Shown in pieces: positions 31,601 through 38,734 of a stretch of 64,000 nt of DNA. The translations under genes and the position numbers were made by a program. The first letter of the stretch is position 1. Every line of letters starts with the position of its first letter. A model generated the notes under the pieces. That model was not told the DNA's origin. It was given only the letters and a program-made list of their open reading frames with translations, and did no database searches. The stretch is taken from NCBI GenBank assembly GCA_039566865.1, contig CM076943.1, positions 18,433,501 through 18,497,500 of the forward strand, given 5' to 3'. The DNA is from Aurelia coerulea. Taxonomy: Eukaryota; Cnidaria; Scyphozoa; Semaeostomeae; Ulmaridae.

Positions 31601-34308
31601 CACTCAGGGAGGCTCTTTGTCAGCATCATGTCAGCGTATTTTGACAAAATGTACGTAAACATGGCTGTATTTACATGGACAAACTTCCTTTAATATTTTT
31701 CAGTGGAATCAAGCTGGTCAAGATCATAAACAATCTTTTGGCAATTCAGCTCAATGAGGGTAAGTCGCTGAATAGTAAAGAATAATGATTTCATGTTATC
31801 CATGACCATGGTCCATGATTAGCCTCTGTTTTTAACACAGATACTTTCAATAGCTAAGTAGAACAGCATTGTTTGGAAACAGAGATTAATGTCCCTTGTT
31901 TTGTAAAAAAAATCGTATCAAAATAATCATAGTATATAAATGCTTCTCCAAGTTTCTAAGGGCTTCTCAAAAAAGAATTAATTTTATAGAATAAGTTTTC
32001 TCAAATTCCAGCCAAAGTTAAGGGCTATTCCACAAACAAAGAACAGCATTTCCTTGCCAATGGCAACAGCTACAGTACATCAATGGAAGAAAGGAGAAAT
32101 TTTTATCATTGATAACATAACATCCAAAAAACAGCATACCATTCACTGCAACACTGAACAAGGTGTTTTAATATCTTTAAATGTTCCTTTGGAAAGACTA
32201 TTGGAACTTAAGAAAAGGATGAAAATTAACTGCAACTGTTCATTCATTCATTCAATATTGTTTTTAGATAAACTGGCAGGATTTCTAGCTATTCATACCA
32301 ATTTATCCCCACTATACATCCTGCATCCAGGCATGCTTTCCGAGGGACAGCGAAGTGAGTTGCTTGCTCAGGCATCCAAAAGGTCACCAATCCAGATTTT
32401 TTACCTCACACAACGGAGCTTAACTTCAGTTACCTAATGGTAACTGTATAGACCGCTTGCTTTTTTATTCTGATCCTTATGTTATGCTGAAATGAATAGC
32501 TTCAAATAAACTTTACTTGCTTTTATATTTCGATATTTATGTTAGGGTATTGTATGTACAAAAATTCTCAACTTTACCTGCACTCCCTTCTCCCATTCTT
32601 GTCTCCAAGTATCAACTAACTCATAATTTCTTCCAGGAGCAAGTGTATGGTTGTCTGGCACTTTCATAGCAGTGATGAAATCAGTGCGAAACACCTACAT
32701 CAAATGAAGAACAATCATTTACATCTAGATTTAGATTCTCAAACAGATACTAAAGCTTTTCAATCACATGGCAATAAATGTGCAGATGATATCTCTCACC
32801 CATGAGAAATTGCATTTTCTCTGTTATTCTGAGCAAGGAGTCCTTTATAATTTGATCAAGAATTTTAGGCCTTTTTCAGTCATTTTGCAACCATCAAGTT
32901 TTTGTAAACTTGAATTTAACCATTTTTCCAGTGCTCGTAAGAAGAAGGCGAGAAAAATTACAAAAATATTTCAATCTTTTGGCTGTCAAGCAAATATTGA
33001 TTGATTCCAATCCATTCAGTACTCTTTATGCTATGGATTTTCAAAATTGGAAACTTTTTTCTGGCGCACGCGGTATGCTATTGGGTCCCCATTCACAAAA
33101 TTTGAATTTTCCAATATCTTAATGACTTTACTCAATTCTAAAACTTGGATAAATTCCTGATTAAACAAAAAGAAAATTGGGTGAACATCTCTATCCAAAA
33201 AAGTCACTGGACTTTGCATTCGAGAATTTCACACAATAAGAGTGCATAGCAAAGTTACAATTCAACCAAAAATTATACAAACCCGTTCAATGACCTTCAT
33301 TAATACTTTCTACCAACAAAATGATGATGATGATGTGGTCATCATAAAAAATTCATTATTTTCATTATTTCTATGTCTTCTCTGCTAAAATTATCTCAAA
33401 TTTGGTCACTGATTCTGGTCATTGTTCAATCAAGTTTCTTGTTAAAATCTTATGCTTAACCTCAAATATATCCAAAACCGGGGCCTGGCTCATACCAAAC
33501 CCTAGTATTTTCTGAAAGCCCTGACTTACAGCTTTAAGAATAACACAGGTTTTGATATGAGCCAGCCCCCAGTTATAGAGATAAAAAAGATACAGACGGG
33601 AGACAGCTTGTTGACTGAAAATTTAGAAAGATGAAAGTTGGAGGCAGTTCTGTTCAACAATGGAATTCCAACAAATCCTCAACCACCAAATTTCCTATTG
33701 CCATTTTCTGATCAATTCAGGCCAAGAACGACTTCTTAGCCTAAATAAGCAAGGCAGGTTTTTTTGGTCCAGACTCCTAAAATTTTAGAATTTTTGAGAA
33801 GCAATTTTATTCTGAAACCTGTTAATTATGAAGGTTTCAACGAATTGTCAACAACTATCATAGAATTATTATTTGATAAATTATGACAAAACGCACATTT
33901 TAAGTTCAATACAAAAATGGTTCTTTTGGCCCCAGACCCCCAAAACTTCAAATTTTTCAAAACTAATCTTTCAACTAAATCTGCTCAGTATTACGCTTCC
34001 AACAAGCCCTCAACCACTTTAATAATGTTATCTTTTGCCAAGACTTTCGCGAATGGGTGTTCAAATGGCACTTTAACCCACTGTGAAACTGGTCTTAAAA
34101 CTATCAAGGATTGTAACCTCATATTGACAACAACAGCTACCCTTGGGAAAGAGGTTGTGATGCTTTACAATGATATCTATTGAGCATGTTCAGAACGGAC
34201 GCTAGGTTCATGCCCTTGGAACAAACAAGAAAAAACCTCTACAAACCTCAGCTGGTCTTTTTGAGGCGCCATCAGCTTTGAGTTGAATTGGTGCAGGTGA
34301 TGCAGGAC
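1..34308 (-). CDS. JADE: JADE-family PHD-finger protein (3' end beyond the window; N-terminus not found)
   Basis: Gene span, exons joined on the minus strand: 34308-34247, 32694-32578, 30878-30838, 27763-27633, 26775-26723, 26369-26280, 24702-24640, 22624-22503, 19911-19809, 17859-17794, 16584-16483, 12962-12874, 10904-10784, a doubtful one near 5600-5481, and 3622 to beyond base 1. Every junction except the doubtful exon has GT/AG ends and matching phase. The order of motifs matches the JADE family: [17 protein letters not shown]-terminal motif, [10 protein letters not shown] (EPL region A), GLSIEYDE before a C4HC3 PHD finger, a CIICPNRGG zinc knuckle, an extended PHD finger ([29 protein letters not shown]), then the second EPL region ([22 protein letters not shown]). 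JADE proteins are nuclear scaffolds of HBO1 (KAT7)-ING-MEAF6 complexes that acetylate histone H4 and read the H3 tail. All visible zinc ligands are present. The C-terminal part is far longer than in vertebrate JADE proteins and is not finished here. The start codon was not found; it lies upstream of 34308. Confidence 0.93.
921..1430 (-). repeat. 30-bp coding minisatellite, about 17 units
   Basis: Seventeen head-to-tail 30-bp units lie inside the JADE last exon; on the minus strand each encodes a decapeptide of the type [10 protein letters not shown]. The unit length is a multiple of three, so copy-number change would not break the frame. Variable positions cluster in the LVDT half (LVDT, HVDT, FIDK), while PAAES is nearly invariant. 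Confidence 0.95.
1964..2143 (-). repeat. 36-bp coding minisatellite, about 5 units
   Basis: Five 36-bp units encode a dodecapeptide of the type [12 protein letters not shown] on the minus strand, in the JADE frame. The outer unit on the upstream side is diverged ([12 protein letters not shown]). It is the second in-frame expansion in the same exon. Confidence 0.93.
3623..5480. other. JADE intron: palindromic MITE and inverted-repeat scraps
   Basis: No coding sequence recognised. Positions 4215-4628 form a near-palindrome (TIR CCACCTTTTCAAGATAAGAG). A GTGTCCCAAAAAATTGTGCC end at about 4829 has its inverted partner at about 6690-6712, so 4829-6712 may be one interrupted element. Confidence 0.6.
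4215..4628. mobile_element. Palindromic MITE, about 414 bp
   Basis: The sequence from CCACCTTTTCAAGATAAGAG to CCTGAAAAGGTGG is a long imperfect inverted repeat; both arms contain AAAATCTCAAACA-type segments in opposite orientation. No open frame and no clear target duplication. Confidence 0.7.
5481..5600 (-). CDS. Doubtful JADE exon, C-terminal part of the EPL region
   Basis: The family requires a segment resembling PLLTPK...LxxLRQDLER between YWVLKRK and RNLCY. The minus frame here reads [12 protein letters not shown], then [12 protein letters not shown]. The last residues align with LRQDLER and would lead exactly into the next exon's LRNLCYL. However, the required 3' boundary (after GAG at 5481) is followed by CTGTTA, not GT, and no good in-phase acceptor is visible upstream. 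It may be a real exon with an unusual splice site or base error, a decayed copy, or a chance match. Confidence 0.35.
5661..5830. repeat. About 44-bp tandem repeat, 4 units
   Basis: Four degenerate units of AACAATTGCATAGGTCAACT followed by a TTTCTATTGGA segment, starting near 5661, 5705, 5750 and 5793. It lies directly beside the doubtful JADE exon. Confidence 0.85.
6218..6620. mobile_element. Hairpin-forming element with AATGGCCGACCGCTG arms
   Basis: The left arm near 6225-6345 and right arm near 6470-6615 are inverted copies (GCGGTCGGCCATTTTGT against ACAAAATGGCCGACCGC), with the loop near 6390. It is probably the inner part of the larger GTGTCCCAAAA-ended element reaching 6712. Confidence 0.65.
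6737..7363. mobile_element. TA-flanked palindromic MITE, 627 bp
   Basis: Ends CCTGGTGAGCCAGAAAAAAG and CTTTTCTGGTTCACCCGG are inverted, and TA lies immediately outside each end. The arms are long inverted copies. The right half recurs at 32738-33072, so the family has at least two copies here. Confidence 0.8.
8932..9245. mobile_element. 314-bp MITE in a TTAA site (copy 1)
   Basis: Bounded by TTAA on both sides (8928-8931 and 9246-9249), with ends AGGGGTTCCGTCATCAAA and a matching inverted CTGAGCCCCT. The interior matches the 25901-26214 element in inverse orientation. TTAA duplications are typical of piggyBac-type transposition; no transposase is present. Confidence 0.85.
9420..9990 (+). mobile_element. 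CR1/L2-like LINE 3' end
   Basis: The plus frame near 9476-9720 reads [17 protein letters not shown], then [20 protein letters not shown] and CFSFRG, the usual C-terminal tail of CR1/L2-clade reverse transcriptases. A short direct duplication (GATGTTTTTCATTCAGAGG, twice) at 9654-9695 breaks the final motif. The 3' UTR ends in an ATGAA microsatellite tail at 9955-9990. Truncated and non-functional. Confidence 0.8.
10046..10586. mobile_element. 541-bp Mutator-like MITE with exact 9-bp TSD
   Basis: The direct repeat GTCTGGAAC flanks the element (10037-10045 and 10587-10595). Ends TAGACTTATGACATTTAGTC and its inverse continue as arms of about 100 bp. A 9-bp duplication is typical of Mutator-like elements. 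Related ends occur near 42030 and 43585-43640. Confidence 0.85.
10784..10904 (-). CDS. JADE: JADE exon: second EPL segment
   Basis: 121 bases, TTTTAG acceptor and GTAACC donor, phase 2 in and phase 0 out: [20 protein letters not shown] and ending [10 protein letters not shown]. It aligns with LQQLEEDFYELV...FIYQYWKLKRR of vertebrate JADE. Confidence 0.92.
11090..11245. repeat. (AAT)n microsatellites
   Basis: Two AAT/ATA runs at about 11095-11135 and 11221-11245 in a JADE intron. Poly-Ile/Leu frames over them are artefacts of the repeat. Confidence 0.9.
12640..12797 (-). mobile_element. CR1/L2-like LINE stub
   Basis: The minus frame reads [18 protein letters not shown] and then [12 protein letters not shown], the same reverse-transcriptase C-terminal tail as the 9420-9990 copy. 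A 19-bp segment (GGGAGTACAAAGACCAGCA) at 12547 is repeated inverted at about 12661, suggesting a rearranged end. It lies directly downstream of the 12874 JADE exon. Confidence 0.65.
12874..12962 (-). CDS. JADE: JADE exon: last zinc ligands of the extended PHD finger
   Basis: 89 bases, TTTTGCAG acceptor and GTAAGT donor, phase 0 in and phase 2 out. It begins [18 protein letters not shown]. The YCKRHC supplies the final Cys/His pair (vertebrate FCQEHS). A charged linker follows, leading to the coiled EPL segment. Confidence 0.92.
13530..15460 (-). mobile_element. tRNA-derived SINE, split by a hAT insertion
   Basis: SINE body 13530-13693 continues at 15417-15460 after removal of the hAT element. 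The minus strand has a TGGCGCAGTGG-type box A and a GGTTCGATACC box B. It is the same family as 55254-55415 and 36568-36760. Confidence 0.75.
13694..15416. mobile_element. 1,723-bp hAT-type element with exact 8-bp TSD
   Basis: GTCAAAGG occurs directly on both sides (13686-13693 and 15417-15424). Ends CAGGGCTTGAAAA and TTTTCCAGCCCTG are inverted. Sub-terminal CAGGAAATTTC motifs repeat near both ends. An 8-bp duplication and CAGGG ends fit hAT. The longest interior frame (14094-14579, 161 residues) is not recognisable as transposase, so this is probably non-autonomous or decayed. Confidence 0.85.
16483..16584 (-). CDS. JADE: JADE exon: third part of the extended PHD finger
   Basis: 34 codons, TTTTAG acceptor and GTGAGT donor, phase 0 at both ends: [20 protein letters not shown] and then [14 protein letters not shown]. 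It matches CVTAFHVTCAFDHGLEM of vertebrate JADE. Confidence 0.94.
17156..17737. mobile_element. TA-flanked palindromic MITE, 582 bp
   Basis: TA lies on each side; ends CCGGGTGTCCCAAAATGATG and its exact inverse. The arms run almost to the centre. The right end lies 57 bp from the JADE exon at 17794-17859, close to that exon's donor. Confidence 0.88.
17794..17859 (-). CDS. JADE: JADE exon: middle of the extended PHD finger
   Basis: 22 codons, TTCATAG acceptor and GTAAGT donor, phase 0 at both ends: [20 protein letters not shown], then CS. It corresponds to PASRWALSCSLC...GTCIQCS in vertebrate JADE and carries two zinc-ligand pairs. Confidence 0.93.
18030..18180 (-). mobile_element. LINE 3' UTR fragment
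   Basis: On the minus strand it reads CATAGTTATTGCTCCCTGTG and then GTAGAGTAGAGTAGTTAG, ending in an A-rich tail. It matches the 3' UTR of the LINE copies at 28270-28900 and 34405-35082 (TAGTCTTTCGCTCC...). Confidence 0.6.
18200..19630. other. JADE intron with nothing recognised
   Basis: No coding motif, known repeat end or RNA gene recognised. The open frames here (up to 117 residues) have no family features. Confidence 0.5.
19640..19684. repeat. (CTTT)n microsatellite
   Basis: About eleven TTTC units with one TTAC interruption, roughly 125 bp downstream of the 19809 JADE donor. On the minus strand this puts an (AAAG)n tract inside the intron. Confidence 0.9.
19809..19911 (-). CDS. JADE: JADE exon: first half of the extended PHD finger
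   Basis: 103 bases between a TTTTGCAG acceptor and a GTATGC donor, phase 2 in and phase 0 out. It encodes [20 protein letters not shown] and ends [10 protein letters not shown], matching JADE GTKWVHVSCALWIPE...ITKISHIP. The WIHVICA His/Cys pair is a zinc-ligand pair. There is no Met, so it is easily missed. Confidence 0.93.
21484..22075. mobile_element. TA-flanked palindromic MITE, 592 bp
   Basis: TA on each side; ends CGGGGTGCTTCAAAATAAAC and the inverse of CCGGGTGCGCCAAAATAAAC. The arms are near-identical inverted copies of about 280 bp (GTACACTGGACCAATTTTGA and its inverse). A half copy lies at 31062-31310. Confidence 0.88.
22503..22624 (-). CDS. JADE: JADE exon: end of PHD finger 1 and zinc knuckle
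   Basis: 122 bases, CTTCAG acceptor and GTGAGT donor. The correct frame reads [18 protein letters not shown] and then [16 protein letters not shown]. It completes PHD finger 1 and supplies the CxxC zinc knuckle that links it to the extended PHD finger. A 64-residue Met-initiated frame over the same bases ([11 protein letters not shown]...) is out of phase and not real. Confidence 0.95.
23231..24497. mobile_element. 1.27-kb TIR element with G-run ends
   Basis: Ends read AACCCTATCCAGA, then ACTGGGGGGGGCTCATTCAG, with the inverse at 24450-24497 (CTGAATGAGCCCCCCAGTCT, then GGATAGGGTT). The left end carries a short insertion. No transposase frame. Confidence 0.75.
24640..24702 (-). CDS. JADE: JADE exon: core of PHD finger 1
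   Basis: 21 codons between a TTTGCAG acceptor and a GTACCC donor, phase 0 at both ends: [19 protein letters not shown], then HQ. This supplies the middle CxxC and the His ligand of the C4HC3 finger. Confidence 0.95.
25901..26214. mobile_element. 314-bp MITE in a TTAA site (copy 2)
   Basis: Exactly the same length as the 8932-9245 copy, opposite orientation, flanked by TTAA. Ends AGGGGCTCCGTCGCCAAA and TTTGGCGACGGAGCCCCT are perfect inverted repeats. It sits 66 bp from the donor of the 26280-26369 JADE exon. A partial relative is at 35395-35515. Confidence 0.88.
26280..26369 (-). CDS. JADE: JADE exon: start of PHD finger 1
   Basis: 30 codons, TTTTCAG acceptor and GTAAGT donor, phase 0 at both ends. 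It encodes [20 protein letters not shown] followed by [10 protein letters not shown]. The last CxxC pair is the first zinc-ligand pair of the PHD finger. Longer reading through the donor meets intron sequence. Confidence 0.95.
26723..26775 (-). CDS. JADE: JADE exon: helix before the PHD finger
   Basis: 53 bases encoding [17 protein letters not shown], which aligns with the LDELTLERVLEELE helix of vertebrate JADE. TTTTCAG acceptor and GTATTG donor; phase 1 in, phase 0 out. Confidence 0.88.
27230..27500 (-). pseudogene. Reverse transcriptase C-terminal remnant
   Basis: The minus strand encodes [18 protein letters not shown], the GRPKTTW signature at the end of RTE/CR1-type LINE reverse transcriptases, preceded in another frame by [19 protein letters not shown], the usual RRLRWLGHVLRL segment. 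The in-frame stop falls where Trp is expected, and a frameshift separates the two motifs. Confidence 0.7.
27633..27763 (-). CDS. JADE: JADE exon: EPL region A
   Basis: 131 bases, TTTAG acceptor and GTAAGT donor. It encodes [17 protein letters not shown] and then [18 protein letters not shown]. The latter corresponds to the GCRYDLDELDxxWLxxxN segment of the enhancer-of-polycomb-like region, which contacts other subunits of the acetyltransferase complex. Phase 2 in, phase 1 out. Confidence 0.93.
28085..28267 (-). mobile_element. LINE reverse-transcriptase tail, minus strand
   Basis: Reads [19 protein letters not shown] and then LWNSVK, resembling the RxxYFRGPxLWNSL motif at the end of CR1-like reverse transcriptases. 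It abuts the plus-strand LINE at 28270 head-to-head. Confidence 0.55.
28270..28900 (+). mobile_element. LINE 3' end, plus strand
   Basis: Frame 28270-28530 ends [20 protein letters not shown] and then FIHNTGRFD, a typical last stretch of an invertebrate non-LTR reverse transcriptase. The 3' UTR has GTAGTATTGTAAAGTAGTTT and an A/T-rich tail. It is the same family as 34405-35082. Confidence 0.75.
29658..29761. mobile_element. Short TTAA-flanked MITE, about 100 bp
   Basis: TTAA-CCCTTTAAAG at the left and AGCAGGG-TTAA at the right, with inner inverted segments GTGTCCCATTTT and AAAATGGGACAC. This is a hairpin-sized element at a TTAA site. Confidence 0.6.
30838..30878 (-). CDS. JADE: JADE short exon ([12 protein letters not shown])
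   Basis: 41 bases between a TTTTCAG acceptor and a GTAGAT donor, phase 0 in and phase 2 out. It encodes [13 protein letters not shown] plus two bases of the next codon, as JADE proteins have directly after WEKGVQ. It is too short to be found as an open reading frame on its own. Confidence 0.9.
31062..31310. mobile_element. Half copy of the 592-bp TA MITE
   Basis: Starts TA-CGGGTGCGCCAAAATAAAC and follows the left arm of the 21484-22075 element for about 240 bp, without the second arm. Confidence 0.75.
32578..32694 (-). CDS. JADE: JADE exon: N-terminal conserved motif
   Basis: 39 codons, phase 0 at both ends, between a GATGTAG acceptor and a GTAAAG donor. It encodes [20 protein letters not shown] and then [16 protein letters not shown]. 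This is the most recognisable N-terminal signature of JADE proteins and continues directly into VPVNPD of the next exon. Confidence 0.93.
32738..33072. mobile_element. Partial TA MITE related to 6737-7363
   Basis: Shares GATTCTCAAACAGATACTAA and the following sequence with 7027-7363, ending CTGGCGCACGCGG-TA. Only one arm is present. It lies just upstream of the VFRT exon of JADE. Confidence 0.75.
33478..33575. mobile_element. About 100-bp hairpin MITE
   Basis: Ends GGGGCCTGGCTCATACCAAA and TTTTGATATGAGCCAGCCCC are inverted copies around a short spacer. Confidence 0.6.
34247..34308 (-). CDS. JADE: JADE exon just upstream of the VFRT motif
   Basis: Acceptor TTTGTAG and donor GTTTGT flank 62 bases. 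Read with one base from an earlier exon, they give 20 residues ending SKRPAE. Vertebrate JADE proteins have RKPSE directly before VFRT, so the SKRPAE-VFRT join is diagnostic, although this exon is otherwise low-complexity. The preceding exon and the start codon were not identified. Confidence 0.65.
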
Positions 34309-34404
34309 CTACAAATGGTTCAAAGAACAAAGGTTTGAAACACAATGAAAACTGGTCAAACAGGGATTCTTAAAATTGATAAATCTTCTCAACAATTCTT
34401 ACTG

Positions 34405-35082
34405 TATTTTTTTTTTTTTTATTCAAATATTAAATTTTACAAGATACTTTACATTCTACTATACCTAATTCTAATTACTATACGACACTACAAGTACGAT
34501 ACCGTGGGGAGCGAAAGACTATGACTACCCCATGGCCAATATCTAAAAACACGAAACGTTAAACCGTATACAATCACACTACGAACAATTTATAAATTAA
34601 AGGATACTATACTGGATTCAGTTTCACTCCAGATGTCAGGTCAGTGTTGCGATGAATTTGTTGATGCAACGAGTGCAACTCATTTGGTGTAGATTTAGGT
34701 AAGTAAAATGCCTGACCATCTGATGTGAAACAGAATTTACAAGGAAAAGAAACACTAACGGTACGGGACTTGGTGATTGCTTAGTGCATGGCTAAATTCT
34801 CAATAGATCTTAATCAAACCGACCAGTTTCGTGGATGAAGCGTAAAGTTAATTCGAGTACATTTCTATTCAACTCATTAGAAAGGTCTTCATCACCATAC
34901 AATAAAAGCTGCGTCAAAGAATGATTTGAAAGATTGGTGATTTGTACATATGGTCGTAATAATTCAACTATTATAAACATAAAGGTGGATGCACCCCTAT
35001 GGGCATGTCTTGTGGGATGTAAGTACCTCATCCATATAAATGTACTGTATAAACCCAGAATGAAATTCACGTATACAACCAT
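34405..35082 (-). mobile_element. LINE 3' end, minus strand
   Basis: The minus frame ends LLLYGDEDLSNELNRNVLEL and then FIHETGRFD, very close to the plus copy at 28270-28530. The 3' UTR contains TAGTCTTTCGCTCCCCACGG and ends in A-rich sequence. Confidence 0.78.
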
Positions 35083-35394
35083 CTGCTAAAGTTCAACACT
35101 GCCCATCCAACATAGTATAACATCAGTTTGGTTAGTAAAAACCTATTAATCAAATCTGGTTCTGAAACTTTGTTTGCAGCCCTTTCCTCATTTTTACCAT
35201 TTTGGATCACTGTAGTCTGAACTATGGTCTAACTAAATAGAAATATCTGGTGGTCCTAAACTTTTGCAAAATAAGCAGATGCACAAACCGCATACAGTGA
35301 ATAACTTTTCAGGTGCTAAAAATGTAAACTACTGTATGAAGCACAACAATGGCAATGACTTCCCAGTTGCTGATACAACATTGGTCTTCTGTAA

Positions 35395-36110
35395 ACACCA
35401 TTGTTATAGGCACACATCCATTGTTATCGGCAGTGTGTTCGGTGGCTTCATCCAAGCTATCAAAAGTCATGGTTTAACGCCTATTTATATCCAAGCAATT
35501 GTGAGAAAACAAGGACAGGTTTTGTAAGACGAGAGCATGAGTTGATTTTGTTGACACCTGAATTCAAAGTGATCTGCGATCGCAGACAAAGGAAATTACG
35601 TCAACCAGTAATTCAAAACAAACAAAGCCGCAAAAGTTTCTCTGAAACCCAGGTAGTTAGCTTGCTTGTTGTGCATTCCAGAAGTTGTTTTAAGAGCAAA
35701 TATGAGCATAGATCAAAAGAAGAAGGATATATCTACACATCTACCTGGGGCATTTCATTTATTTGGTTCAAAAGCCGATTGGGAGGTGATTCAATTATCT
35801 TATTTTCTTGGGTGTCATTAAAATACTTACTGCTCAGCTTCTGAACCAAATAAATAAAATGCCCGAGGTAGATGTGTAGATATATTCTTCTTCTTTTGAT
35901 AAATGCTCATGATTGCTCTAGAAAAATTTCTGGAATGCACAACGATCGCGCTAGCTACCTGGGTTTCAGAGAAACTTTTGCGGCTTTGATTGATTTGAAT
36001 TACTGGTTGAGGGCATTTTCTTTGCCTGCGATCGCAAATCGCTTTGAATTCACATGTCAACAAAAGCAACTCATGCTGTTGTCTTACAAATTCTGTTCTT
36101 GTTTTGTGAG
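35395..36110. mobile_element. Fold-back element, about 0.7 kb
   Basis: Left arm 35521-35775 and right arm 35835-36110 are inverted copies (GCATGAGTTG, then CATCTACCTGGGGCATTT, against their inverses). The outer left part 35395-35515 resembles the interior of the 314-bp TTAA MITEs. Confidence 0.7.
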
Positions 36111-36567
36111 ACAAGAAAATTTGGTTTGTACCTTTTTCATAAAAATGCAGTGGGTTTGAAACCTGAAACAAGACGCAAATTGCACTGGTTACCTGGCCCT
36201 TTGTGATATTCCAAAGTTGAATGCATTTATGGCACTTGCAAACATAAATAAAACAAAAACTGCTTTAACTTTACACAAAACTATTAAGAGGCAAAGCTCA
36301 CTTTTGAATCTTGCATCGTCTTTGTGGCTTGGTAGTTCCAAACTGCAAGAACATGAATCAAAATGTTACAAATATAACGATGTAATACTGCCAACACAGT
36401 AAACTCATGTTTGCAGGTGGTTTCAAAAAACTACCCTACTAGTATTTCGTTCTCTATTACGTATCTGGTCATTTTGGCTTTATATGGAGGATTACAAGGT
36501 TCACATGGCACGCAAACTAAACAAAGTGTGCATCATCATTCAATCACTTAACATTTCTTCCATCTAC

Positions 36568-36760
36568 CAAAGGTGAAGTTGCAGTTTCTGTGTCAAGAGC
36601 TAGAATCTCAGAAGTAGAGAAGACCAAACTGAGTCTAGGACCTCTTGTCATGGCAATCAAATGGCAGGGATTATACTGGGCTGGAACCCTGTCTGACTGA
36701 CTGTTCTGATTGTAAACTCAGAATATTACACCACTTTGCCACATAATGGCCTTGTGGGTT
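36568..36760 (-). mobile_element. tRNA-derived SINE copy
   Basis: Aligns with 55254-55415 over the body (GGTGAAGTTGCAG, then AGAAGTAGAGAAGACC) and the tRNA-like head (ACACCACTTTGCCACA on the plus strand). Strongly diverged. A LINE 3' UTR scrap of the 28270 family follows at 36760-36870 on the plus strand. Confidence 0.65.
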
Positions 36761-37764
36761 GTCATGTAGTTTGCTCCTCTCTGTATCGTAATTGTAGCAT
36801 TGTAAAGTAGTTTAAGTAGTGTAATTAGTAATGTGTCATGTAAATTCTTACAGTAGCTGGAATGTAAAAAAACTATGCCATATCTTCTAATTTGTACTCA
36901 TTGCACATTAGCTGCATATGTCAATCAAGAACTTACCTTGGCTTGGCTCTTTTTCTTACTTCCTCCTCTAAAATGTTAAAGAAATAGAATACAGGAATCA
37001 ATTTGCTGTCTCATATGGGAGACCCTAACCTTCAACAAACTTTTTTTGCGTTATTCATCGGAGGTGCTTACAACAAGAAAACTTGCAATGCCAAGTTTGC
37101 TGCAGAGACTTCAAAGTTTTATATCAGTGGAAAGAAAAGCGATTTGATGTTTTGGTTGATCTTGCATCTGCCATAAGGACAATTAGTTCTTCTGATACCA
37201 TGCTTCTTTTTCCTCAATATACTGCCAACCTTAGCTCATTCAAAATTTCAATAAGGACAGAAGGTTGATAGACGGGGGTCTAAGTTGTGGAGGGGGCTCA
37301 ATGATGGTGGCCCACTTTTCAATGACCTAGCACGCTTGTTCTAACTTTTCATTTTCTCATTCCATTTTGCAATTGATTTTATGTATGAAGAAAACAATTT
37401 TGGAAAATAAAGAAATCTAGTGCATCAATCACAACATATTCCCATGGGGATCTTTGGTCCCAGACCTTGCAAATCAATGTTGATCGTCACTCAATCTTGT
37501 TCTTTCTACCACTGCTGATTCCTGATGAACTCTTACAACCTTGAACCTTCTTAGAAAATTCCAGCGATAAATTTGATACAGTGCTATTTCGTCAAAATTG
37601 CGCAAATAAGGAAATTAGCCCTAAGCCACCCCCCATACTTCAGAAAATGGTAAACAATTTTAGTGTCATTATAGATTTCCATCTGCTGAGTCAGCCAATT
37701 TGAGCATAGGTCCCAAATCTTTAAAAAGGTTGCTGTAAAATTCAGTGACCTATTTCTTTGTACT

Positions 37765-38682
37765 GTAGACAGGGCATATGGTATAACAATCTAACAAACA
37801 TGCTAACCGTTGTTTTCTCGACTGAACCTTATAGATTAGGCTATGGGCTTTCAAAATCCGTCCGGTACCTTTTTTTAAATTCCTTGTTATCACGTGATTG
37901 ATGACGTCAATTACTGACATTTTGAGAACTAATATGACTATAGCTTTTCACAGGTATGTTTGATCAGCTTCTAAATAACACAGTTGAATTCAGCTTGTTT
38001 AAAGCTTTCGAATGATATATAATTTTTTATATTTTGATGAAGTTAGAAAAATATTGATGACGTCATCAGTCATATGACGTCATAATTGACATTTTCTTAT
38101 AATCATGAAAATTAGAATGTTTTCATTGAATTTTACTAAATCGATCATGCTGGTTCCAAATCTGGCGTTGCTGAACCGTTATTGCATAAGGAAATGCTTT
38201 TTTGACACTTGTCATTTTCCCACTGTCTGAAAAATGTGGAGAAAATGACATGGCAAAAAAAGTAATTTCTAGACATAATGACAATCTACTGGCTGTGGAC
38301 TCAGAATCAGCATGATCGATTTAGCAAAATTCAGTGAAAAAATTTTAATTTTCATGATTATGAGAAAATATCAATTATGACGTCATAGGGCTGATGACGT
38401 CATCAATATTTTTCTAACTTCATCAAAATATAAAAAATTATATATCATTCGAATGCTTTAAACAAGCTGAATTCAACTGTGTTATTTAGAAGCAGATCAA
38501 ACATACCTGTGTTCTCAAAAGTCAGTAATTGACGTCATCAATCACGTGATAACAAGGAATTTAAAAAAAAGGTACCGGACAGATTTTGAAAGCCCATAGC
38601 CTAATCTATAAGGTTCAGTCGAGAAAACAACGGTTAGCATGTTTGTTAGATTGTTATGCCATATGCCCTGTCTACCATCAAA
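37765..38682. mobile_element. 918-bp near-perfect palindrome
   Basis: Starts GTAGACAGGGCATATGGTAT and ends with its inverse. The arms are each about 450 bp, match closely throughout and contain ATTGATGACGTCA-type segments, meeting near 38220. No frame of interest. Confidence 0.85.
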
Positions 38683-38734
38683 AATTGGTAGAAAAATAAA
38701 TCATGGGAAGCGCTAAAAATGTGTCCGTTAAAGT

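Noticed and set aside
32054..32437. 127-residue plus-strand frame in a JADE intron
   Set aside because: No recognisable domain, no splice or promoter context; likely chance or old repeat.
36937..36967. 31-bp mini-exon with good splice sites (minus strand), candidate upstream JADE exon
   Set aside because: The phase needed to join the 34308 exon contains a stop, and the other two phases fail at the next junction. It might belong to another isoform, but I cannot support it.
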